Source of the DNA: Sulfurimonas sp.
GTDB lineage: Bacteria > Campylobacterota > Campylobacteria > Campylobacterales > Sulfurimonadaceae
Reading direction: 5' to 3'
DNA length: 12,300 nucleotides
NCBI RefSeq assembly: GCF_023229105.1
Contig: NZ_JALNZY010000059.1
Location: 1-12,300 of the forward strand
The notes under the pieces are model-generated. The model saw nothing but the letters and a program-made list of their open reading frames with translations. It was not told the DNA's origin and searched no databases. Position numbers and translations under genes: made by a program. Below are positions 1 through 6,519 of the stretch, one piece after another (within the stretch, counting starts at the first letter, position 1; the number at the start of each line of letters is the position of its first letter).

Positions 1-237
1 AGGGAAAACATAATCTCTTACAAACTCTTCTCTTAGGTCTTCAATAAATATATTTTCAGGTTTAATGCCAAGCGAGAGTGCTTTTATTCGAGCTGGCTCA
101 ACCTCTTCGCCTTGACCGATATCAGCCGTAAAAGTTACGACTTCACACTTGTACTCATCTTGCAACCATTTTAAAATAACGCTTGTGTCAAGTCCGCCAG
201 AATATGCTAAAACAACTTTTTTAACTTCTCTTTTCAT
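1..237 (-). CDS. argG: Argininosuccinate synthase, N-terminal part (cut by the window edge)
   Basis: The protein joins citrulline and aspartate using ATP to form argininosuccinate, the penultimate step of arginine synthesis, in the cytoplasm. Only the first 79 codons are present; the reading frame runs off the left edge. The start MKREVKKVVLAYSGGLDTS carries the N-type ATP pyrophosphatase loop (AYSGGLDTS, residues 11-19) that marks this family, and the following segment (TADIGQGEEVEPARIKALSLG) is also typical. The ATG ends at 237 and has an AAGGG ribosome site (244-248, minus strand) at normal distance. The gene lies downstream of flaG on the same strand, with 125 bp between them and no functional link. 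Identification is firm; the C-terminal three quarters cannot be judged here. Confidence 0.96.
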   Translation of the reverse strand, partial: MKREVKKVVLAYSGGLDTSVILKWLQDEYKCEVVTFTADIGQGEEVEPARIKALSLGIKPENIFIEDLREEFVRDYVFP

Positions 238-362
238 ATAAAACCCTTGTGAACAAAATAATTGCCGCGAGTTTACTACAAAAAGTATTAAAAAATGGTT
301 AGTGAAATTATTTGGTTAATGAAAGTTGCAGCAGAAAAAAAGAGACACAAAAGAGCTTTTAT

Positions 363-746
363 CTACCCTTTTGTATCAAATAAAATTCCTGAAACTTCTT
401 TCATTTTAGGTAAAAAACCAACAGCTTCCTCAGCAGGAAATCTTCTTATTACCTTACTTGTTTCTGCTTCTATTACTGATACATAAAAAACATCTTGCTT
501 GTCAACACCAAATTTTACATTTGTAGTCATTGGAGCAAGCGCTTTGTTTAACTGATTTACTAAATCCTGTACTTCTTCTTTAGAGTCGATTTTTCTAACG
601 CTACTACTCTCTTTTTGTATATCTTCAACGATATCAACCTGCCTAGGCTTTTCTACTTGACTTATTTGAGCTACAATAGCTCCTTGAGCCTCTTGTTGAC
701 TTGTTTGAGACTGTTGCTGTTTTGCTATATTTGTTATGCCATCCAT
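363..746 (-). CDS. flaG: Flagellar protein FlaG
   Basis: FlaG is a small flagellar protein; in related bacteria its loss alters filament length, but its biochemical role is not settled. The 127-residue product has the expected plan: a variable, Gln/Ser-rich first half (about 1-55) and a conserved C-terminal FlaG domain (about 57-127). In that domain a beta stretch (NVKFGVDKQDVFYVSVIEAE) leads into the signature region at 97-127 with VIRRFPAEEAV, close to the family's VIRQIPPEE pattern. The ATG has a near-perfect Shine-Dalgarno (AAGGAGGA, about 751-758 on the minus strand). A FliA-type promoter match sits upstream at 782-808. It is not next to other flagellar genes here: argG follows it and a divergent transporter precedes it, so it is probably transcribed alone as a late flagellar gene. 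Confidence 0.9.
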   Translation of the reverse strand: MDGITNIAKQQQSQTSQQEAQGAIVAQISQVEKPRQVDIVEDIQKESSSVRKIDSKEEVQDLVNQLNKALAPMTTNVKFGVDKQDVFYVSVIEAETSKVIRRFPAEEAVGFLPKMKEVSGILFDTKG

Positions 747-781
747 GACTTCCTCCTTTTTAGAGAATATTATTACTTACC

Positions 782-808
782 AAATCGACATAAAAAAAAA
801 TAACTTTA
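782..808 (-). promoter_or_regulatory. Predicted sigma-28 (FliA) promoter of flaG
   Basis: On the minus strand the sequence reads TAAAGTTA, then 11 bases, then GTCGATTT. The enterobacterial FliA consensus is TAAAGTTT-N11-GCCGATAA, so spacing is exact and 12 of 16 consensus bases match. The CGATTT core also fits the CGATWT -10 element that I recall from Campylobacter and Helicobacter FliA promoters. The -10 core lies 35 bases upstream of the flaG ATG, leaving room for a short leader with the strong ribosome site. The match to a flagellar gene of the late class makes chance unlikely. Confidence 0.72.
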
Positions 809-823
809 ACAAATTAAAAAAAC

Positions 824-842
824 AACTCTTTTTATTAGAGTT
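824..842. repeat. Short inverted repeat in the leader of the MFS gene
   Basis: AACTCT (824-829) and AGAGTT (837-842) are perfect 6-bp inverted arms around a 7-base T-rich loop. The second arm ends three bases before the GGAG ribosome site at 846-849. It could be a weak leader hairpin or an operator half-site pair. In AT-rich DNA a 6-bp repeat can arise by chance, so confidence is low. Confidence 0.25.
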
Positions 843-856
843 CTTGGAGAAGTTTA

Positions 857-2092
857 TTGCAAATTTATGATAATCTTGCATTTATGAATAAATATATCCA
901 ATTGCTAAAAACAGAAACAACTCTTAGAAAATTATCAACCGTGCAGCTAATCGCTTATTTTGGGGCGTGGTTTAGCAATGTTGCAATCTATACGCTTCTT
1001 TTAAATATGAAAGTATCCCCCGAAGTTGTGGCATTTACCGCAATGCTTCATTTTCTCTCAGGAATAATACAAGCTCCATTTTCCGGCTCGATAATCGACA
1101 ATATGAACCCCAAAAAACTTATGCTGATTTTAGTAGGGATTGAGATATTTACAACACTCTTTTTAGTTCTTGTTAATAACCTCTCCGACTTGTGGCTTCT
1201 TTATACACTTGTATTTATCAAGATGGCGGCAGCTAGTTTTTACTTCACGACCGAGATGTCACTTTTGCCTAAACTAATGGGAGGAGAAAAGCTTAAAAAA
1301 GCGAATGAGCTTCACTCAATAATATGGTCACTCTCTTACACTTTAGGTATGGCTTTTGGCGGTTTTGTTGTTTATTGGTTTGGGATAAAAATGGCATTTA
1401 TACTTGATGCTTTGATGTTTGTCGTTGCCTTTTTGCTGCTTTATAGACTTGAGATAGAAATAGAGTTTATTAAGAGTAAGGAGAGCTTAAAGGAGATGAT
1501 GAGAGATAGTTTTAGATACTTTAAGAGAACTCCGCAAGCCATTCATCTAATGCTTATGCACTCTTTTGTAGGACTTACGGCATTTGATGCCCTAGTAGCA
1601 CTTATGGTAGATAAATATTACGCTTCCATCATCGCAACTTCTCTGGCTCTTGGACTTCTACACGCTTCAAGGGCGATTGGTTTAGTAATCGGACCTATAG
1701 TGTTTGGAAATTGGATAAACAATAAAAGATTGGTTAATGTTTTTGTATTTCAGGCATTTGCGATTTGGCTGTGGGCATATCTCATGGAGGATTTTTATAT
1801 GTCGCTTTTTGCAAGCGTAATCGTAGGACTTTTTACCACAACTTTGTGGTCATATACCTACACGCTTTTGCAAAAAAATATAGAATCAAAATATTATGGA
1901 CGAATTGTGGCATATAACGATATGTTATTTTTAATCTCAGCCACTATTACATCTTATATGATAGGCTTTTTTGCAACAAAAGGTTTCTCTTTGGAATTTA
2001 TAGCGTCTCTAATAGGATTCGGGTTTATTGTAGGCGCAATCTATTTTAAGTGGATTTTACACACACAAAATATTAAAGATGCAAAAAATTAA
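857..2092 (+). CDS. MFS transporter, probable drug/metabolite exporter
   Basis: A 411-residue membrane protein with about 12 hydrophobic segments, the usual size and layout for the major facilitator superfamily. The first half carries the loop between helices 2 and 3 as SGSIIDNMNPKKLM, a degenerate version of the MFS motif A (G-x-x-x-D-x-x-x-R/K). A mid-protein cytoplasmic loop (about 197-220, EIEIEFIKSKESLKEM) separates the two six-helix halves. It resembles the MFS_3/EntS-like exporter group, but the substrate is unknown. The start is TTG at 857, chosen because GGAGAAG (846-852) lies at the right distance; the next candidate, ATG at 884, would be 34 bases from that site and lacks its own. 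The DUF808 gene follows after 16 bp, so the two probably form an operon. Confidence 0.85.
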   Translation: MQIYDNLAFMNKYIQLLKTETTLRKLSTVQLIAYFGAWFSNVAIYTLLLNMKVSPEVVAFTAMLHFLSGIIQAPFSGSIIDNMNPKKLMLILVGIEIFTTLFLVLVNNLSDLWLLYTLVFIKMAAASFYFTTEMSLLPKLMGGEKLKKANELHSIIWSLSYTLGMAFGGFVVYWFGIKMAFILDALMFVVAFLLLYRLEIEIEFIKSKESLKEMMRDSFRYFKRTPQAIHLMLMHSFVGLTAFDALVALMVDKYYASIIATSLALGLLHASRAIGLVIGPIVFGNWINNKRLVNVFVFQAFAIWLWAYLMEDFYMSLFASVIVGLFTTTLWSYTYTLLQKNIESKYYGRIVAYNDMLFLISATITSYMIGFFATKGFSLEFIASLIGFGFIVGAIYFKWILHTQNIKDAKN

Positions 2093-2108
2093 ACACATAG
2101 GATAAAAA

Positions 2109-2963
2109 ATGGCATCTGGAATTTTACTACTCTTAGATGATATAGCAATGTTAGCAGATGATGTGGCGGTTGCAAGTAAGATAGCAACTCAAAAAACAGC
2201 TGCAATTCTCGGAGACGATTTGGCAGTAAATGCGCAAAAGGCTACGGGGTTTGAGCAATCAAGAGAGCTTAAAATTATATGGGCTATTACAAAAGGTTCT
2301 TTAAAAAATAAAGCTATTATTTTACCTATTGCTTTTATTTTGAGTGCTTTGGCTCCTTTTTTAATCACTATTGCCCTTATTCTGGGTGCTCTTTTTTTGC
2401 TTTATGAGGGCACTGAAAAAATAGAGGAGTATATGTTTCATAAAAAAGATGAAGGCAAAAATGAGGAGCTTTTAAACTCAACCAAAGATAATATATTAGA
2501 GGTGGAGAAACAGAAGATAAAGTCGGCAATTTTAACAGACTTTATACTCTCTATCGAGATAGTCGTCATAGCGCTTGGTGCTGTTGAAAATCAGCCCTTT
2601 GTGGTTCAAGTCTCTTCAACTGTTTTTGTTGCACTTTTTGCGACTTTTGGAGTCTATGGGTTGGTGGCGATGATAGTTAGGATGGATAATGTCGGGTTTT
2701 GGCTTATAAGCAAAAACCATCCAAAAAGCGGAAATACTCTAATTAGTGCTATGCCAAAACTTATAAAAACATTGGCATTTGTCGGAACATTCGCCATGAT
2801 TTTGGTTGGCGGCAGCATACTTGCTCATAAAATAGAGTTTTTTCATCGTTACTATATAGAGTCACTCCCGACAATAGTTAATAATTTAATAATTGGTTTA
2901 GTTATAGGAGTTGTTGTTTTGGCTATTATAAAAGTTTTTAAAAAAACACTCAGTAAATCTTAG
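2109..2963 (+). CDS. DUF808 family inner-membrane protein (YedI-like)
   Basis: The start MASGILLLLDDIAMLADDVA, followed by AAILGDDLAVNAQKATGF, is the characteristic N-terminus of the DUF808/YedI family, whose function is unknown. The 284-residue product is near normal family length (about 290-330). It has an amphipathic Asp-rich N-terminal region (1-50), a long hydrophobic stretch (about 69-100), a charged loop (103-137), and further membrane segments near 141-159, 165-190, 219-242 and 255-276. An AGGA ribosome site at 2099-2102 is well placed for the ATG. It follows the MFS gene closely and is likely co-transcribed. Its last 14 bases overlap the tail of the convergent cytochrome gene. Confidence 0.88.
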   Translation: MASGILLLLDDIAMLADDVAVASKIATQKTAAILGDDLAVNAQKATGFEQSRELKIIWAITKGSLKNKAIILPIAFILSALAPFLITIALILGALFLLYEGTEKIEEYMFHKKDEGKNEELLNSTKDNILEVEKQKIKSAILTDFILSIEIVVIALGAVENQPFVVQVSSTVFVALFATFGVYGLVAMIVRMDNVGFWLISKNHPKSGNTLISAMPKLIKTLAFVGTFAMILVGGSILAHKIEFFHRYYIESLPTIVNNLIIGLVIGVVVLAIIKVFKKTLSKS

Positions 2964-3276
2964 ATTGCTGGTTAAATCTTTTGTAGTAGATATCTATCAT
3001 CTTTTTTAGTTTCTCATCATCAAGATTGCTTTTTTGTTTTAAGCCAAATTTTTTTATATACTCAGGAGGCAGGATTGATTTATTAATGTCAGGCTCCTTG
3101 AGATACTCAAAAATAGCCTCTTTTATTCTTTGTTCACTGCTGTATTTGAGGGTATATTTATTCATAATGATATGAAACTTAAAATCCTCTCCATGACAAA
3201 CTAAACAGTTTTTATCAAACTCCCAAGCGTTTAAAAGAGTACAAAACAGAATAAAAAGAGCAGTTTTTTTTACCAT
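2950..3276 (-). CDS. Small one-haem cytochrome c-like secreted protein
   Basis: The 108-residue product starts with a Sec signal peptide (KK then a hydrophobic run, about 1-17, probable cleavage after NA) and continues with one haem-binding motif C24-LV-C27-H28. Mature size would be about 10 kDa, typical of a small class I-like c-type cytochrome exported to the periplasm; Met38 or the PPEY segment could hold the sixth ligand, but this is not certain. The rest is Lys-rich and helical. The start codon lies inside the end of the histidine kinase gene (ATGGTAA, 7-bp overlap), so translation is probably coupled to the kinase. That placement suggests a role in signalling or in redox state near the sensor rather than a general respiratory role; this is inference. 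Its tail overlaps the convergent DUF808 gene. Confidence 0.8.
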   Translation of the reverse strand: MVKKTALFILFCTLLNAWEFDKNCLVCHGEDFKFHIIMNKYTLKYSSEQRIKEAIFEYLKEPDINKSILPPEYIKKFGLKQKSNLDDEKLKKMIDIYYKRFNQQSKIY

Positions 3277-4421
3277 GTGAGCGTTACCTTTGTTCCTTTG
3301 TTTGGTTTTGACTCGATATCTATTTTTATAGCATAGTCATCAATTATTGATTTTATAATGCTGTACCCGATTCCAAATCCCCCTTGAGTTTTATCAAACC
3401 TCAGATATCTTGTAAATATTTTATCAAGCTCATTTTTGCTCATACCCTTTCCTTCATCCTCTATGCTTAAGTAAGTCTCTTTTAGAGTGATTGTTATTTT
3501 GGTTGATTTATTTGTATATTTAATCGCATTTGAGAGGATATTGTCTATAAGACGCTCCATCTTTTGTCTATCAGCAAAAAAATGAACCCCCTCTTTTATA
3601 TCCAAAATGAACTCTATTTTTTTCATATTTGCCATATTTGTAAAGTATTTTACTCTTTGAGTTACTATTTGGGATAGATTTAAATCCACATTTTGAAGTG
3701 ATGTTTTGTGATTTAAAAGCAGATAAATCAAATCTTGATAGAGATTTGAGATGCTAGCTGATGCAATCTTTATGCGTTCGAGTTTTCGCAGTGTTTTTTC
3801 ATCGCAGTTTGAGGAGTCGATAGTTTCTACGTTTGCGAGTATCGCCGTTATAGGTGTATTTAGCTCATGTGTCGTATCTTTTATAAAGTTATCAAGAAGT
3901 TTTATATTTTCTCTTATAGGTTTTAAAACGATGTTTACAAGAAAAAAAGAGGTTATTACGGTAATGAGTACCGTGATGATAGCTATGTATATCAAATTAT
4001 TTAGTATATCTACGTCTTTGGACTTTTTTTGTATGACAATATAAGCAGCGCCGAGATAGTATGGGGTTATAGGTGATGCTAGGTAAGAATCAGCATCTAT
4101 GGTATAAAACCCCTGCTTAACATTTTTTGTATTTATATCTTCTATCGTACTGAAAATAAGATTTTTGTCTATATCGTAAATTGCACTGTTAAAATCCTCA
4201 AACCTTGGGTATTGTAATCGCTCACTACTACTTTCACTAAGCGCAGAGAGCTTGTCTGATACTTCAAGCGTATATTTTTTTAAAATCTCTTTTTCACTAT
4301 GGATAAACTGCTCCTGCTCATAATAGTAGTAACTTGTAAAAAAGGTTGCAATCAATAAAATTGTAGAGCTAAGATAGAGTCCTAAGACATAAAGTATGCT
4401 TTTTCTTTCTCCGCTATACAA
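3270..4421 (-). CDS. Membrane sensor histidine kinase
   Basis: A 383-residue kinase of the OmpR-partner type. Order of parts: membrane helix 1 (about 9-31); a periplasmic sensor of about 110 residues (32-142) with no family I recognise; membrane helix 2 (about 143-168); a short linker without a clear full HAMP domain; the dimerisation/phosphoacceptor helix with H185 in HELNTP; then the ATPase domain with N box (N294, N298), G1 (D322-E-G-K-G), F box (IFTRYLRFD) and G2 (GGFGIGYS, 347-354). All catalytic boxes look intact. It starts within the last 8 bases of the regulator gene, and the cytochrome gene starts within its own end, so the three are translationally linked. H185 should pass phosphate to D51 of the neighbouring regulator. 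Confidence 0.94.
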   Translation of the reverse strand: MYSGERKSILYVLGLYLSSTILLIATFFTSYYYYEQEQFIHSEKEILKKYTLEVSDKLSALSESSSERLQYPRFEDFNSAIYDIDKNLIFSTIEDINTKNVKQGFYTIDADSYLASPITPYYLGAAYIVIQKKSKDVDILNNLIYIAIITVLITVITSFFLVNIVLKPIRENIKLLDNFIKDTTHELNTPITAILANVETIDSSNCDEKTLRKLERIKIASASISNLYQDLIYLLLNHKTSLQNVDLNLSQIVTQRVKYFTNMANMKKIEFILDIKEGVHFFADRQKMERLIDNILSNAIKYTNKSTKITITLKETYLSIEDEGKGMSKNELDKIFTRYLRFDKTQGGFGIGYSIIKSIIDDYAIKIDIESKPNKGTKVTLTW

Positions 4422-5070
4422 GTTTATACCCGATATTTTTCATGCTTAGTATATGTTCTTTGCCTATATGTTTACGTAAATTTTTTATATAGGTTCTTAG
4501 ACTCATATAGCTGTGCGTTTCGTTAAACTGCCAGACGTTTTGGTAGATGTTCTCAAAGCTGACACACTCGCTTTTATGTTTTAAAAGCAGTTTGAGCAGT
4601 AGCAACTCTTTTTGATTTAGCACTATTTTTTGCTCCTCTTTCATAAGAGTGTTTGAGTAGATGTTAAAATCAATCTCATCGGTTATTTTAATGAGCTGTT
4701 CTTGTGTTTTGTACTCTCTTTTTAACAGAGCATTTATCCTAAGGAGCATCTCTTTTAGCACAAAAGGTTTTTTTATATAATCATCCGCACCGCACTCATA
4801 ACCCCAGGAGAGATCATCTATGCCATTAAGGGAAGTTATAAAAATTGCGGGGGTTGAAATATCTGCATCTCTTAGCTCTTGTAGGAGTTTAAAGCCATTG
4901 ATTTTTGGAACATTGACATCTAGGAGAAAGAGATCAAATCTTGTAGAGTAGATAGACTCCAAAGCTTCATCTCCATCATATGCGCAAAGCACATCAAAGC
5001 CCTCGTCCTTGAGAAATTCTTCAACGGTTTGTGATAAATTCAAATCGTCTTCTAAGTATAAAATTTTCAT
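4414..5070 (-). CDS. OmpR/PhoB-family response regulator
   Basis: A 218-residue transcription factor. The receiver domain (1-about 118) has the acidic pair D8-D9, phosphorylation site D51 (LLDVNVP), T79 in FITS and K101 in the YIKKPF motif. The C-terminal winged helix (about 128-218) shows the trans-activation and recognition region NQKELLLLKLLLKH, RTYIKNLRKHIG and the closing hairpin MKNIGYKLV. Such regulators bind as tandem dimers to direct repeats with about 11-bp spacing; two such repeats occur nearby, upstream of the operon containing this gene and upstream of tolC. No clear ribosome site precedes its ATG, while a TATAAT lies only 5 bases upstream (5076-5081). Overlap with the kinase gene (8 bp) marks a cognate pair. 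Confidence 0.95.
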   Translation of the reverse strand: MKILYLEDDLNLSQTVEEFLKDEGFDVLCAYDGDEALESIYSTRFDLFLLDVNVPKINGFKLLQELRDADISTPAIFITSLNGIDDLSWGYECGADDYIKKPFVLKEMLLRINALLKREYKTQEQLIKITDEIDFNIYSNTLMKEEQKIVLNQKELLLLKLLLKHKSECVSFENIYQNVWQFNETHSYMSLRTYIKNLRKHIGKEHILSMKNIGYKLV

Positions 5071-5093
5071 AAAAAATTATACATTAAAAATCG

Positions 5094-5393
5094 TTATGCA
5101 TATACAGAAAAGCCTTCAGTTTCAGCTTTGTTCGTATTAGCTTTGTCAAGTATGTCAAGAAGTGCTTTTGCATAATTTTGTGAACTCAATGTTGAAGCAT
5201 CAACATCCTTCATTTGAGCGACGGTTGCTGCTCTGTCCTCTTTATTCATTAAGCTAAGCTGTTCAATCATTTTGTTTTTATCTTCAGTAGGCAGACTCTG
5301 CATAATATCTCTCATGCCGCCTTGACCTTGACCGCCACCAGAGCCATCCATTTTTCTTATCTGCTGCATTGAGCTTGTTGAAGTTACATTCAT
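5094..5393 (-). CDS. Small Gly/Met/Gln-rich hypothetical protein
   Basis: I do not recognise a named family. The 99-residue product has no signal peptide or membrane segment. A Ser/Thr N-terminus (MNVTSTSSMQQIRKMD) leads to a glycine-rich linker (about 17-26, GSGGGQGQGG). A helical, Met/Lys/Glu-rich part follows (28-85) with LPTEDKNKM and MNKEDRAATVAQM, then a short tail ending GFSVYA. The helical region has the same rhythm as the upstream secreted DUF1104-like protein (see finding). It has a fair ribosome site (AAGGAA, minus strand, near 5400) and lies 46 bp after that gene and 23 bp before the regulator gene. It is therefore probably part of the same operon. A role as a cytoplasmic partner or modulator of the two-component system is conceivable but unproven. 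Confidence 0.75.
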   Translation of the reverse strand: MNVTSTSSMQQIRKMDGSGGGQGQGGMRDIMQSLPTEDKNKMIEQLSLMNKEDRAATVAQMKDVDASTLSSQNYAKALLDILDKANTNKAETEGFSVYA

Positions 5394-5439
5394 AATATTT
5401 CCTTTTTGATTGTTATCTTAAAAGGCAGATTTGAGGAGA

Positions 5440-5736
5440 TTATCTTCTTCCTCTTTCTCCGCCATTACCGCCGCCGTTTGAGCCTTTGTACATGTTGCCT
5501 GTAGTATCTTTTGAACCCTGCTGCGAACCGTCATTGGAGTTGTTTTGCTTAAAAGAATCCCACTCCTCCTGACTCATATTCATAACACGGTTTTGCATTT
5601 CAGCTTTAAAAGCATCACGCTCCTCAGCAGGTACACTACCGCGCATGTTCTGCATCTCTTGAGTGCTCATTTGTGAATAGTCGGCACCAAAACATAAACC
5701 TGCGACAAACAGAGATAGAATAACTTTTTTTTTCAT
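5440..5736 (-). CDS. Secreted small helical protein, DUF1104-like
   Basis: The 98-residue product begins with a clear Sec signal peptide (KKK then a hydrophobic run, about 2-18, cleavage likely at FGA|D). Cys15 is preceded by Leu, so this is not a lipoprotein signal. The mature part has a helical region with MSTQEMQNMRGSVPAEER and MNMSQEEWDSFK (21-64), which resembles the DUF1104 family of Campylobacterales. It ends in a Gln/Asn/Gly-rich, Arg-ending tail (GGGNGGERGRR). Function is unknown. By position it recalls CpxP/Spy/ZraP-type periplasmic helical proteins made under envelope-stress regulators, but I see no LTxxQ motif, so that is an analogy of context only. It has a good ribosome site (AAGGAG, minus strand, 5743-5748) and its own predicted regulated promoter at 5757-5790. 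It is first in the operon with the regulator and kinase. Confidence 0.82.
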   Translation of the reverse strand: MKKKVILSLFVAGLCFGADYSQMSTQEMQNMRGSVPAEERDAFKAEMQNRVMNMSQEEWDSFKQNNSNDGSQQGSKDTTGNMYKGSNGGGNGGERGRR

Positions 5737-5756
5737 AATATGCTCCTTGAACTATA

Positions 5757-5790
5757 ATTTTAGCGAGAAAGTGTGAAGTAATTGTGAAAT
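5757..5790 (-). promoter_or_regulatory. Response-regulator box and -10 of the DUF1104/regulator operon
   Basis: On the minus strand two direct repeats, TTCACA (5783-5788) and TTCACA (5772-5777), are 11 bp apart. They are followed after 9 bases by TAAAAT (5757-5762), a 5/6 match to a sigma-70 -10 box. The repeats occupy the -35 region, as for PhoB/OmpR-activated promoters. The predicted transcription start near 5750 leaves the AAGGAG ribosome site intact; a second -10 candidate, TATAGT at 5751-5756, would start transcription inside that site and is less likely. The same geometry occurs at 10109-10142. Confidence 0.68.
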
Positions 5791-5808
5791 AAAACAGAGC
5801 AGTTTTAT
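5789..5808 (-). terminator. Weak AT-rich hairpin at the end of the ABC operon
   Basis: ATAAAAC (5802-5808 on the minus strand) and GTTTTAT (5789-5795) form a perfect 7-bp stem with a 6-base loop. It overlaps the stop codon of the ATPase gene and is followed by TTTC. There is only one G-C pair and a short T run, so it would be a poor terminator and may allow read-through into the DUF1104 operon. Its distal edge touches the regulator box, so the palindrome could instead be incidental. Confidence 0.3.
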
Positions 5809-6518
5809 AATATATCTTCGTCATTTAGGTCATGAAAAATTATGCCTCTGTTTTGTATCTTCATTATCCTGTCGCAGTATGGAAGGATTCTCTCATCATG
5901 TGTAACGGTAATAATTGCAACATTTTGCTCAAGAGCAATTTTTTTTAACATTTTTATAACACTAACAGCCCGCTCTCCATCTAGCGCAGCTGTTGGCTCA
6001 TCTGCTAAAATTATCTCAGGATTGTTTGCAAGCGCGCGTGCAATAGCAACCCTCTGGTTTTGCCCTCCGGAGAGCTGTGATGACATATTATATGCTTTAT
6101 CGTCTATTTCAAAATACTTCAAAAGCTCCATAGCTTTTTTTAGTGCATCTTCTTCACTTACTTTGTTAGCTTGTGGTAGAAGAGTTATATTTTCTAAAAC
6201 ATTTAAAAAGGGAACAAGATAATGCGCTTGAAATATAAATCCTATCTTTTCTCTTCGTATTTTACGAGTATCTTTTGCCAGCCACTTGTCTTTATAAACC
6301 ATATTTTCTCCAAGCCAAATCTCTCCGCTTGTCGGCTCTATAACACACCCTATCATCATAAGAAGAGTTGTTTTTCCGGCTCCACTTGGGGCGATAAGAG
6401 CTACAACTTCTCCTTTTTGTATCTCAAATGATGCATTTTCAATTACACGAACTAAGTTGTCATCTTTACCGAAATTTTTGACTAAATTTTTAACTTTTAT
6501 AGCACTCTGCTTGCTCAT
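5805..6518 (-). CDS. ABC transporter ATPase of the MacB/LolD/DevA type
   Basis: A 237-residue ATPase that powers the adjacent permease. Visible motifs: Walker A APSGAGKT (43-50, with Ala in the first Gly position), Q-loop Q97 (IFQAHYLVPFLNVLEN), signature LSGGQ (149-153), Walker B IILADEP with catalytic E174, D-loop AALD, and H-loop H207. The FQ-x-x-x-LVPFLNVLENI segment and the overall length fit the lipoprotein/macrolide export subfamily (LolD, MacB N-domain, DevA) rather than import ATPases. It starts one base after the permease stop, and together with the permease, adaptor and TolC protein forms a complete tripartite exporter operon. The substrate cannot be read from the sequence. Confidence 0.94.
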   Translation of the reverse strand: MSKQSAIKVKNLVKNFGKDDNLVRVIENASFEIQKGEVVALIAPSGAGKTTLLMMIGCVIEPTSGEIWLGENMVYKDKWLAKDTRKIRREKIGFIFQAHYLVPFLNVLENITLLPQANKVSEEDALKKAMELLKYFEIDDKAYNMSSQLSGGQNQRVAIARALANNPEIILADEPTAALDGERAVSVIKMLKKIALEQNVAIITVTHDERILPYCDRIMKIQNRGIIFHDLNDEDIL

Positions 6519-6519
6519 C

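Noticed and set aside
247..254. TTCACA half-site upstream of argG
   Set aside because: Single copy, no second repeat 11 bp away, and it merges with the AAGGG ribosome site of argG.
330..362. T-rich stretch with AAAAG/CTTTT after flaG (minus strand) as a terminator
   Set aside because: The stem would have a loop of only 2-4 bases and no G-C strength, so I cannot support a terminator.
295..486. Plus-strand open frame of 63 codons at the argG/flaG gap
   Set aside because: It runs mostly antisense to flaG, has no ribosome site and an unremarkable protein; FlaG is clearly the coding strand.
5636..5824. Minus-strand open frame of 62 codons covering the DUF1104 start
   Set aside because: It overlaps the DUF1104 signal peptide region and the promoter element in another frame, and has no ribosome site.
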